From: CAZNDN01 sp964571815
Lineage (GTDB): Bacteria > Fibrobacterota > Chitinivibrionia > Chitinivibrionales > WJKA01
Direction: 5' to 3'
Length of the DNA: 57,809 bases
Assembly (NCBI GenBank): GCA_964571815.1
Contig: CAZNDN010000010.1
Span: 1-57,809, forward strand
The notes under the pieces were generated by a model. It saw only the letters and a list, made by a program, of their open reading frames with translations. It was not told where the DNA came from and ran no database searches. A program made the translations under genes and the position numbers. Positions 50,659 through 57,809 of this stretch are shown in pieces. The stretch's first letter is position 1, and every line of letters starts with the position of its first letter.

Positions 50659-51879
50659 ATGGGAATCGATGCTTTTTTTGTTGAAATCGGTGAAGACGGT
50701 CGTCGGCGTCTTGCGAAGCGTCTCAACGAACTCAACGGGGCGATTCGTGCTCGCGGGATACGAAGCTACCGGGGTCAAAGCGATCTGCTCACCGGTTACT
50801 CCTACGGCGAGTTTTATGACTGGGATATGTACTTTGAGAATATCTACCTTTCGTATTACGGTATCGGCCGCTACTGTCGGGCCAATGTGGAAGCCTTCCT
50901 CGACCGGCAGCTTGCGTGCGGGTTTGTGGCACGGACACTGGTCAAACCCCGCTACCGTCAGCATTTCAAGCCTTTTCTTGCTCAGACCGCACTCCTGGGA
51001 GCCCGTCAGAGCGGCACGTTCGAATGGTTGAGAGGCACGTATTTCGATCGGCTCACGAAGTACCTTGACTACTGGTTCCGCTACTGCGACCCGGACAACA
51101 ACGGACTGTCGGTCTGGGACAGCGCGGATCACAGCGGCATGGACAATCAGGACAGCCGTGCGGGCGTCATGGATTCCATGGAAGTCGAGGGGGTAGACCT
51201 GAACTGCTACCTGGTCCGGGAGCTGCGGGCGCTTTCTCTGATAGCCGACCGCCTGGGGCGTTCCTCCGACGCCCGCCGGTACAACGACCATGCTCTGCGT
51301 CTGGAATCCCTGATCAACGAGGTTTTCTGGGACGAGAACGACGGATTCTACTATGACCGCAACGAGAAGACGGGTGAGCGGGTACGGGTGAAGTCGGTTG
51401 CCGGATTCATACCGCTGTGGCTGGGGATTGTTCCTCGAGACCGGGCGCGACGGCTGGTTCAGGAGCATCTTGTGAACGAGAAGGAGTTCTGGCTTGCCTG
51501 CCCGGTGGCATCGTACGCCGCAACCGAGCCCGATTACTACCAGCAGAGCAGGGAAGGAGAGTGTAACTGGCGCGGGCCGATGTGGGTGCCGACCAACTAC
51601 ATGATCTTTCACGGGCTGCGACACCAGGGTTTCGACGAAATCGCGAGAAAGCTTGCGTACACGAGCTTCGCGGCGGCGCTTAACGAGGAGACCACGCGGG
51701 AGTATTACAATGCGGAAACGGGCATGGGACAGGGACTCAACCCCTTCTGGGGCTGGTCTTCACTTGCCTACCTGATGCCGCTTGAGTACGAACTGGACTA
51801 CGATCCCACCAGCCCGGAACCGACTGAAATGGCGGCGATTGCCCCAAAGCACCTGGGAGCCGCAATTACCCTTGAATGA
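50659..51879 (+). CDS. MGH1/GH63-like glycoside hydrolase
   Basis: The 406-residue cytosolic protein belongs to the (alpha/alpha)6-barrel group of GH63, GH37 and mannosylglycerate hydrolases. Typical segments are YGEFYDWDMYFENIYLSYYG near the substrate entry, CDPDNNGLSVWDSADHSGMDN with the likely acid residue, VEGVDLNCYLVRELRALS, and CNWRGPMWVPTNYM with the conserved Trp-Arg-Gly-Pro. It lacks a signal peptide. Possible substrates include trehalose, mannosyl- or glucosylglycerate, or trimmed glycans; the sequence alone does not decide. It starts after AAAGGAAG upstream of ATG 50659. Confidence 0.88.
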   Translation: MGIDAFFVEIGEDGRRRLAKRLNELNGAIRARGIRSYRGQSDLLTGYSYGEFYDWDMYFENIYLSYYGIGRYCRANVEAFLDRQLACGFVARTLVKPRYRQHFKPFLAQTALLGARQSGTFEWLRGTYFDRLTKYLDYWFRYCDPDNNGLSVWDSADHSGMDNQDSRAGVMDSMEVEGVDLNCYLVRELRALSLIADRLGRSSDARRYNDHALRLESLINEVFWDENDGFYYDRNEKTGERVRVKSVAGFIPLWLGIVPRDRARRLVQEHLVNEKEFWLACPVASYAATEPDYYQQSREGECNWRGPMWVPTNYMIFHGLRHQGFDEIARKLAYTSFAAALNEETTREYYNAETGMGQGLNPFWGWSSLAYLMPLEYELDYDPTSPEPTEMAAIAPKHLGAAITLE

Positions 51880-52076
51880 AAGGGCGCCCGGATTCAAGGC
51901 GGAGAGAGGGCTGCGAGGCTGAGGATCGAGATTGGACGCTATGCGGAAGGAAGCACCGTCGGGAGGTGCTCGCTGTTGTGTGCAGCGCATGCGACGGCAT
52001 TTGTATCTTCTTTGTTGGGTCCGGCCTCCGGCCTCTCCGCCGAAGCCGGTTCAGCATGATTTACGGGGAACAGGCC

Positions 52077-54623
52077 ATGGCGAAGAAGAAGAGGAAGAAG
52101 CAACGGTCACGAGGTACACGAAACGCGCTTCCGGCGCCCGCCGAACTGGCGCGCCGCGGCGAGAAGGCGCTGGCGGAGGGAAGGTACAGGGTGGCGCGCG
52201 ATTGCTACAAGACCCTGTTCAAGACCGACCCGGACCGGTATCGCGGGCCGCTGGTGGAAGCGTACCGCGGTATGGTGAGGGTGATGTCGGCAAAGGGTAT
52301 GGCCCGGGAGGCCGAAGAAGTTGTTGCGCGTATTCAGGAAATCGGCGGTGAGGAAGTGCAGGTCGACCCACTTCTGCTTGTGCGCTCTTACCTGGAGAAG
52401 GGCGATTACCATGGCGTCAGGCGCTGGTGTCTCGCATGGCTTGCGGAACACGAGGCAGCTTCGGCGGATGAGGCCCGGCCATTCGTCGATGCGCTGATCT
52501 GTTCGATGGAGCCGGGGGACCCGGCCGGGGACGCACCAACGACGTCGTCGATTCGGGACGCCGCCGCAATTCGACAGGCAATCACGGCGTTGGGGCAGGG
52601 GCGCTTCGACGAGGTCCTCGGCCGAATTCGTGCGATCGGGGCCTCCTCACCGTGTAACTCCTGGAAACTGGTCCTCAAAGCGCTGTGCGCCTACTATCGG
52701 CGGGATGAATCGCGGGCCCGGGCATTGCTGCGGGCGGTTCCCGCCGATTCCTCCCTTCACAACATCGCGGCTGTGTGGGATGTCCTGGCGGGCAATGAGG
52801 ATGTGTTGGAAACGCGGTTCCGCGACAGCGCGTTCCCGGGACAGGTCTGCACGGCCGCCGGCATTCGGGAGTTGCGTGATGTGGCGGTTCGGTGCGAGTA
52901 CCTGTGGCGTGTCAACCGCCGGCGAGACGCGTTGAAGACAGTGTGCCGGCGATGCCCCGGGTTCCCGTCCGACAGTGGTGATTTCCTTCACTGCCTCACT
53001 ATCTTCTTTTTCAATGCCGCCACACACATGGAAGAGGATCAAGCATTTGACTACCTGGATTCCATTTCGGATCGCATCGCTCCGAAAGGGCGCAATCTCC
53101 CGGCCCTGGCGCTGGAAGCGTCGAGGGCCTCGTGCCTGCTGGCGGAGCGGTTCGACGACAGTGAAGACGACGCCGTCGAGACATGGCAGGCGTATATCTT
53201 CTACGCGAAGGAATACGACATGCTCACGGTGACCGAGGAAGCCTTGGTCCATGAGAGAATAGCCGATATGTGTATGGAGGCGCCGGCGGCCGACGATTTT
53301 CTGCCGGGGCTGTTCGGCGCACTTCGCCCGAAACCCGTGTTCCCGAAAAAGGCCGAGGAGCACTATCGGCGATGCACGGAGCTGCTGCCGGGGTACAAAG
53401 AGGCGTATCGAAAGCTTCTTTCTCTGTACCGGAAGTGGCAACGGAAACGGGAAACCAACCGCCTGCTCGATGAGATCATCAAACGGTTTCCCGACGACGC
53501 CGAGAGTCTTACGTGGGCGGGCCTTCGGGCAGTTGAGCGCAAGGCGTTCAAGAAGGGAATGGGGTATCTGGAAAGAGGGTTGTCGGTAAACCCGCTCGAT
53601 CCGGCTACGAGGGAGCGGTTTGTGGTCGGAAGCATCAAATGCGGCCTTGCCCTGGCACGGAACGGCGAGGGTGACCGGTGTCGCGCTTTGATGGACCGTG
53701 CCCTGGAGGCGGGGACGGATTCGGACCACGACTTGACTCTCGGGCGGCCATTCATCCGTGCCCGGTGGGCCGGCTTCGCCCTGCTCGCCGGCCGGGGGGA
53801 AGATGCCGGCCGGATCCTGGAGTCGGTTGCGCCGGCTCTTCCGGACCCTCTGTACGGGGAGTACTTCTGTTACCTGACGTGGAGCGTCTACGGCGTTGGC
53901 GGGGGAGAGCTGAATGCCTTGCGGCGCCGGGTGCGGAAGGCGCTTTCGGGGAGACTTGCACCTGAAAAGGCCGCGCGGCTCACCGATACCTGGCAGTACG
54001 TCCGCGCCATCGAGGCGCCGGAGAGCACGCACTTCCTGGAAAGCGAGCGCAGCCGTCTGGCCTCCCATGCCGTTCGGACGGTCAGGCAAAGCGATGACGT
54101 CGCGGCGTTGCGCCGCATTCTCTCTTTTGCCTCGCGCCCGCCGCCGGCGCAGGCTCTTGCCCGCGCATGTATTAAGGAGCTGCTCAGGCGCGATCCTGAG
54201 GACCCCGCGGCACGGCTGCGTGATCTGCTCTCAAAGTCTCCGGCGCCCGAGCTTCTCCACGACCCATCCAGGATACTCAACATACTGGAGCCGATCTACG
54301 ATCGGGCGCGTCGGGAAGGGCTCGATGATATCGTCGCTGAAATACAGCCGATGCTTGAAGGCGTGCGGTTTGCCGCACGGCTTACCGCGTCGTTTCCCGA
54401 TCCCGGGGAGTTCGACGACCCGGAGGATCCCTTCGATGTGATGGAGCTGTTCGATGAGGACGAGGAGGAGGATGATGATGAACGTGAAGAGGAGTTTGAC
54501 GATACCGGCAGGGAGCGCGGCGCTGCACGCACCCCTGCCGCTTCGCCCCGCGGGCGCGGACCCGGACGCGAGTCCGATCCCGACCAGTTGGACCTTTTTG
54601 ATTTCAACGAAGGGCAGTGGTAG
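52077..54623 (+). CDS. Large TPR protein of the Hsp70 module
   Basis: From ATG 52077 (ACGGGGA upstream) the protein has 848 residues. It opens with a very basic stretch (AKKKRKKQRSRG). Helical-repeat units follow over nearly its whole length, for example RRGEKALAEGRYRVARDCYKTL and a HYRRCTELLPGYKEAYRKLL region. The C-terminus is strongly acidic (about 795-815, mostly Asp and Glu) and ends DLFDFNEGQW. No membrane segment is present. The longer frame from 51876 overlaps the GH gene and lacks support. Its stop directly abuts the J-like gene, so it is most likely a client- or Hsp70-binding scaffold, as TPR cochaperones bind acidic or EEVD-type tails. Confidence 0.82.
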   Translation: MAKKKRKKQRSRGTRNALPAPAELARRGEKALAEGRYRVARDCYKTLFKTDPDRYRGPLVEAYRGMVRVMSAKGMAREAEEVVARIQEIGGEEVQVDPLLLVRSYLEKGDYHGVRRWCLAWLAEHEAASADEARPFVDALICSMEPGDPAGDAPTTSSIRDAAAIRQAITALGQGRFDEVLGRIRAIGASSPCNSWKLVLKALCAYYRRDESRARALLRAVPADSSLHNIAAVWDVLAGNEDVLETRFRDSAFPGQVCTAAGIRELRDVAVRCEYLWRVNRRRDALKTVCRRCPGFPSDSGDFLHCLTIFFFNAATHMEEDQAFDYLDSISDRIAPKGRNLPALALEASRASCLLAERFDDSEDDAVETWQAYIFYAKEYDMLTVTEEALVHERIADMCMEAPAADDFLPGLFGALRPKPVFPKKAEEHYRRCTELLPGYKEAYRKLLSLYRKWQRKRETNRLLDEIIKRFPDDAESLTWAGLRAVERKAFKKGMGYLERGLSVNPLDPATRERFVVGSIKCGLALARNGEGDRCRALMDRALEAGTDSDHDLTLGRPFIRARWAGFALLAGRGEDAGRILESVAPALPDPLYGEYFCYLTWSVYGVGGGELNALRRRVRKALSGRLAPEKAARLTDTWQYVRAIEAPESTHFLESERSRLASHAVRTVRQSDDVAALRRILSFASRPPPAQALARACIKELLRRDPEDPAARLRDLLSKSPAPELLHDPSRILNILEPIYDRARREGLDDIVAEIQPMLEGVRFAARLTASFPDPGEFDDPEDPFDVMELFDEDEEEDDDEREEEFDDTGRERGAARTPAASPRGRGPGRESDPDQLDLFDFNEGQW

Positions 54624-54947
54624 ATGAATCCTTATGTAGTACTGGGGGTGTCTTCGGATGCGGATGATGCGGAGGTGCGGCGTGCCTACTTGTCGTTGAC
54701 GGCGGAGAGTCCGCCGGAACGGTTTCCGGAGAGATTCGCCGGCATACGTCGGGCCTGGGAGATGCTGAAAACGGAAGAGGCGCGGGCGCGGTTCAAGCTT
54801 TTCAATGCCGACGCCGGTGCGCGAACGCCCATGGGTGTGGTTGCGGCGTACGAGCGTGACCGGACCGGGCGCAGGCCGCCGGCCGAGGATACGCTGATGG
54901 AGCTGTTCAGGGACAGCGTACGCGCCGGCTTTCGAAAGGAGTCGTGA
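54624..54947 (+). CDS. J-domain-like protein lacking the HPD motif
   Basis: The 107-residue protein has the J-domain layout: NPYVVLGVSSDADDAEVRRAYLSL (helices I-II), a loop, then FPERFAGIRRAWEMLKTEEARARFKLF (helices III-IV). In the loop the catalytic His-Pro-Asp is replaced by Pro-Pro-Glu. J-like proteins without HPD cannot stimulate Hsp70 in the standard way and often act as regulators or adaptors, such as Pam16. The gene starts at the base after the TPR stop and overlaps the GrpE-like gene by four bases. Confidence 0.82.
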   Translation: MNPYVVLGVSSDADDAEVRRAYLSLTAESPPERFPERFAGIRRAWEMLKTEEARARFKLFNADAGARTPMGVVAAYERDRTGRRPPAEDTLMELFRDSVRAGFRKES

Positions 54948-55750
54948 CCGTGAGCTTCCGGGACCTTGTGGAGTCGGCCGTCGCCGGCCTGCGCACATTT
55001 CGGCAACATGCTCAGGAATCCGAGCCCGCATGGAAATCCAGGCTGCGGCGAGAGTGCGCGGCGTGGATCGATGAGCTGGAAGAGCCGCCCGAGGCGGCGG
55101 GCCACGAGAGCGGGGAGCCGGAACCCGACCTTCATACGGTCCTGAGGGAACTGGCGGCCTTGCGGACCGACGCGAAAAAGGGCGCAGGGCACGTGCGGGA
55201 ATCGACAACGAGGCTTCAGGAGGAGGTGCGCTCTCTGGCCGGGTCGGTACGTTCCTCGCTGGAGTCTGCCGCCGCCTCTCGTGCCGCCGGCGAGCAGGCA
55301 CGAGACCTGCTTGAAAAGAAGAAGATGCTGCTGCCGTTGGTTGAACTCTACGACCGGCTTGTGAGGGTGCAGAAGCAGCTCGCTACGGTCTCCGTTCCGC
55401 GGAGGCTTATGTTCCGGCGCGATCGGGGAAGGTGCGAGACGCTGAAACGTATTCGGGAAGGCATGGCGCTCGTGTGCGAGCGTTACTTCCGCCTGCTGCA
55501 GTCCAACGGAATCAGCAGGCGCGAGACCGCGGGCAAGCCGTTCGACCCGCTTTGTATGAATGGAATCGAGCGAACCGTCATGGTCGACGCCGAAGCGGGT
55601 ACGGTGTTGGAGGAATACTCGGGAGCGTATCTGATTGGTGATCACGTATTGAAGAGCGCCGAGGTTCGGGTCGCGGGCTCGCCGGAGCCGTTGGACGGGG
55701 AGCAGAGAAAGGAAAGGGGACGAGGCAATGGAAACGATTCTCGGAATTGA
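54944..55750 (+). CDS. GrpE-like nucleotide exchange factor
   Basis: The GTG start overlaps the J-like stop. The 268-residue protein has an N-terminal variable part and a long coiled coil (about 60-130). A GrpE-type four-helix region (LLPLVELYDRLVRVQKQL) follows, and the C-terminal beta wing has GISRRETAGKPFDPLCMNG and GAYLIGDHVLKSAEVRVA. This matches the PFDP-x5-A and GY-x-hydrophobic-x-x-x-L-RPA-x-V motifs of GrpE. It is longer than ordinary GrpE (about 190 residues). The final 23 bases overlap the Hsp70 gene. It probably serves that Hsp70 specifically. Confidence 0.85.
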   Translation: MTVSFRDLVESAVAGLRTFRQHAQESEPAWKSRLRRECAAWIDELEEPPEAAGHESGEPEPDLHTVLRELAALRTDAKKGAGHVRESTTRLQEEVRSLAGSVRSSLESAAASRAAGEQARDLLEKKKMLLPLVELYDRLVRVQKQLATVSVPRRLMFRRDRGRCETLKRIREGMALVCERYFRLLQSNGISRRETAGKPFDPLCMNGIERTVMVDAEAGTVLEEYSGAYLIGDHVLKSAEVRVAGSPEPLDGEQRKERGRGNGNDSRN

Positions 55751-57416
55751 TCTTGGCACGACCAACTCGGAAGTCGCGATTGTCCGCGGAGGGCGGCCCG
55801 AAATGTTGCCGATTGATGGTGAACGGCTCATGCCGTCGTGCGTAGGGCTTGGCGACGACGGTACGCTGCTGGTCGGGCGGCCCGCACGCAACCGCATGGT
55901 GATTGCCCCGGAGCAGACGGTACTGTCGATCAAGCGGAAGATGGGCGAAGAAACCGTGGTACAACTGGGAGAGGCGCGGTACTCGCCGGAGCGGCTGTCG
56001 TCGTTGATTCTCGGGAAGCTGTTGATTGCGGCCCGTGAGAGTGTCGGTCCCGATGTGTACAAGGCGGTCATAACGGCGCCGGCCTATTTCAACGACGCCC
56101 AGCGGCGGGCCACGAAAGAGGCCGGAAGCATGGCGGGCATCGATGTGGTTCGCATTATCAACGAGCCGACCGCCGCCTCACTTGCCTACGAGGCGGACCA
56201 TGAGGGCAACGAGACGGTCATGGTATACGACCTGGGGGGAGGGACATTCGACGTCTCCATTGTCGGCATTGAACGGGGGGTTGTGGAAGTCAAGTCGAGC
56301 CGGGGGGACACGCATCTGGGGGGCGACGATTTCGACGCACTGGTGGTCGACTATGCGGCCGGGCGGTTCGAAGAGAAACACGGATTCGATCTCCGGACCA
56401 ACGCGGCTTCACGATTGCGGCTGCAGAGGGCCGTAGAGCGAGCCAGGTGCGAACTTTCGGACAATCCATTCGCGCGGATAACCGAAGAGATGATTTTCCG
56501 CGATCTGAGCTGTGATATCGAGATCGCCCGCGACGACTACGAGGATATGATACGGCCGTTGGTGACCAGAACAATCGAGTGCGTGCAGGGGGCGCTCAAC
56601 GATGCCGCGATGCTGCCGGGCGCGATTGACAAGATAGTGCTTGCCGGCGGCGCCACCAGGACGCCGCTGGTGGGGGCAATGCTGCGGGAGATGCTCGGCA
56701 AGGAGCCGCACTCCGAGATAGACCCCGACTTTATCGTGGCCGCCGGGGCCGCGATTCAGGCCGGCGTTATCGGTGGTTCCCCGGCGCGCTCCGTGCTTGT
56801 GGATATCACCCCGCACACGTTCGGCACGGCTGTTGTGGGAGAGCATGAGGGCATTCAACGGCCGGGTGTGTTCGCCCCGGTTATCCGGCGGGGTACGGCC
56901 CTGCCCGCCGTCAAGAGCGATGTCTTCTACACCATGTTCGACAACCAGGAGAAGGTTGACGTACGGGTGTACGAGGGGGAAAACGAGTTGGTGGATGACA
57001 ACACATTTGTCGGCAATTTCATAATAGAAGGGCTCAGTGAGGTGCCGGCGGGCAACGAAATTATCCACAAGCTTCATCTCGACCTCGACGGCATCCTTAC
57101 CGTGACCGCCGAAGAAAAACTGAGCGGCAAAAGCAAGAGCGTTCGCCTTGACACAAAGAAAAGCGGGGGGCGGGACAGGGCCGGGGCGGAGCCGGACGTC
57201 CCGAGCGGAGCATCGAGCGGCTCCATCGCGTTTCACCGCGCCGCCGAGCTGCGCAACCGCGCCGAGGCTCTTTACGGGGCGATTGATCCGACCGACGAAA
57301 AGGAACTGCGCGACGTGGCCGACAAGCTGGAGAAGGCCGCCGCCTCCGGGGAACAGGGGGCGGTGGAGGAGCTTACTGCGTCACTTTCCGATATGCTGTT
57401 TTATCTGGAGGACTGA
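55728..57416 (+). CDS. Short Hsp70 chaperone, HscC-like
   Basis: The 562-residue protein has a complete actin-like ATPase: phosphate-1 GIDLGTTNSEVA, RIINEPTAASLAY, phosphate-2 YDLGGGTFDVSIV and adenosine motif VLAGGATRTPLVG. The linker-equivalent is VLVDITPHTFG in place of DnaK's DVTPLSLG. The beta substrate domain follows (PVIRRGTALPAVKSDVF through IIHKLHLDLDGILTV). The helical lid is reduced to about 75 residues. This size and linker resemble E. coli HscC rather than DnaK (about 638). It is the core of a dedicated chaperone set with the TPR, J-like, GrpE-like and zinc-ribbon genes. Confidence 0.92.
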   Translation: METILGIDLGTTNSEVAIVRGGRPEMLPIDGERLMPSCVGLGDDGTLLVGRPARNRMVIAPEQTVLSIKRKMGEETVVQLGEARYSPERLSSLILGKLLIAARESVGPDVYKAVITAPAYFNDAQRRATKEAGSMAGIDVVRIINEPTAASLAYEADHEGNETVMVYDLGGGTFDVSIVGIERGVVEVKSSRGDTHLGGDDFDALVVDYAAGRFEEKHGFDLRTNAASRLRLQRAVERARCELSDNPFARITEEMIFRDLSCDIEIARDDYEDMIRPLVTRTIECVQGALNDAAMLPGAIDKIVLAGGATRTPLVGAMLREMLGKEPHSEIDPDFIVAAGAAIQAGVIGGSPARSVLVDITPHTFGTAVVGEHEGIQRPGVFAPVIRRGTALPAVKSDVFYTMFDNQEKVDVRVYEGENELVDDNTFVGNFIIEGLSEVPAGNEIIHKLHLDLDGILTVTAEEKLSGKSKSVRLDTKKSGGRDRAGAEPDVPSGASSGSIAFHRAAELRNRAEALYGAIDPTDEKELRDVADKLEKAAASGEQGAVEELTASLSDMLFYLED

Positions 57417-57721
57417 TGGAATGTCGCTGCCCGGCATGCGGAAAGCAACTTGGCGAGGACAACCCGTGTCCGCGCTGCGGCTGCGATTTGACGTTGCCGA
57501 GGGCCGCGGACAAAGCTGCGTCCCGCGAATACCGCGAAGCGCTCAGGCATCTCACGGAGGGTAACGGTGGGGCGGCTGGGGAGCCGGCCGAGCGCTCCTG
57601 GCGACGGCGACACACGCGCGAAGCGGCGAGAGTGCTCTTTCTGGCCGAAGTGCTGCGGGGCGACCACCGGGCGGCAAGCACATGGTTCAAGAGGGCGAGA
57701 CCTCCTGCTGTGGAATCGTAG
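57416..57721 (+). CDS. Zinc-ribbon protein of the Hsp70 module
   Basis: The ATG overlaps the Hsp70 stop (TGATG). The 101-residue protein begins with a rubredoxin-like knuckle pair, CRCPACGK and CPRCGCD, which should bind one zinc. A charged helical part and a TPR-like helix pair follow (TREAARVLFLAEVLRGDHRAASTWFKRAR). J-domain zinc-finger regions of canonical DnaJ also use CxxCxG knuckles, so this small protein may supply in trans what the J-like protein lacks; that is speculation. The remaining 88 bases to the window edge show nothing I can support. Confidence 0.75.
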   Translation: MECRCPACGKQLGEDNPCPRCGCDLTLPRAADKAASREYREALRHLTEGNGGAAGEPAERSWRRRHTREAARVLFLAEVLRGDHRAASTWFKRARPPAVES

Positions 57722-57809
57722 CCTGCGCCAACCTTTCTTCCGTGTCGGCTCTCTGCATAGAACCGGGAGCGGGACCGGCAGCCAAAGGCTTTCCGTGTCT
57801 TCGTGAGTT

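Noticed and set aside
51876..52076. N-terminal extension of the large TPR protein
   Set aside because: The residues are Cys/Arg-rich without repeats, while ATG 52077 has a ribosome-binding site and begins a sensible basic N-terminus.

Overview
The window is a GC-rich chromosomal stretch (about 58% G+C by eye) from an anaerobic-looking, Gram-negative bacterium. The strongest taxonomic hint is a 2141-residue SprA/Sov-type outer-membrane translocon of the type 9 secretion system, which is largely confined to the Fibrobacteres-Chlorobi-Bacteroidetes superphylum and its relatives. Ferredoxin-containing MinD-type ATPases and a NadA/NifS pair fit an anaerobe. A Fibrobacterota-like or neighbouring candidate phylum is my best guess, but this is inference. 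Housekeeping genes are intact and densely packed, with many 1-4 base stop/start overlaps. I see no insertion sequences, phage genes or CRISPR arrays.

Left part (1-24 kb), mainly minus strand. A consensus-like promoter at 13.8 kb drives tRNA-Met(CAT), then tilS, ftsH, folP, a membrane-anchored FGE/sulfatase-modifying-factor protein, sprA and rng (RNase G/E, cut by the window edge). Upstream lie a family 2 glycosyltransferase, a DUF4143 AAA ATPase, an O-antigen-ligase/TPR protein, a type IV pilin-like protein with its own promoter and terminator, and an ABC-2 export operon. A polysaccharide deacetylase with a cytoplasmic zinc-finger head and an M50 protease follow on the plus strand, then a second CAT-anticodon tRNA that looks like the lysidine-type tRNA-Ile2, the presumed TilS substrate.

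Middle (24-34.4 kb), plus strand. A coiled-coil zinc-ribbon protein, a probable tiny antisense-strand RNA, a glycosyltransferase, a ParB-like protein, a nitrogen-type PTS EIIA and a STAS protein lead into a redox/metal cluster. This consists of a MarR regulator preceded by a promoter and two tandem TTGC-N5-GCAA operator-like palindromes, a ferredoxin with a Gly/Arg-rich tail, a thioredoxin with a helical extension, a TrmO/TsaA protein, a broken thioredoxin-like gene, thioredoxin reductase, and a 624-residue fusion of two MinD/ferredoxin ATPases. I regard this as one of the two most interesting loci.

Right part (34.4-57.8 kb). The minus strand carries an M20 amidohydrolase and a MoxR/DUF58/TPR operon. 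A 53-residue membrane protein, a STAS protein and mannose-6-phosphate isomerase are on the plus strand. Then follow, on the minus strand, an orphan sugar-binding protein, nadA, a nifS that seems to start at ACG, two unknown genes, a small membrane protein, an AgmX/TonB-like protein, coaE and a SpoIIE-type phosphatase/kinase fusion. On the plus strand, comM/yifB, a pair of short tandem repeats and a GH63-like glycosidase precede a dedicated Hsp70 module: a large TPR protein, a J-like protein without HPD, a GrpE-like protein, a short HscC-like Hsp70 and a zinc-ribbon protein, all overlapping or abutting. This chaperone module is the second locus that merits attention.
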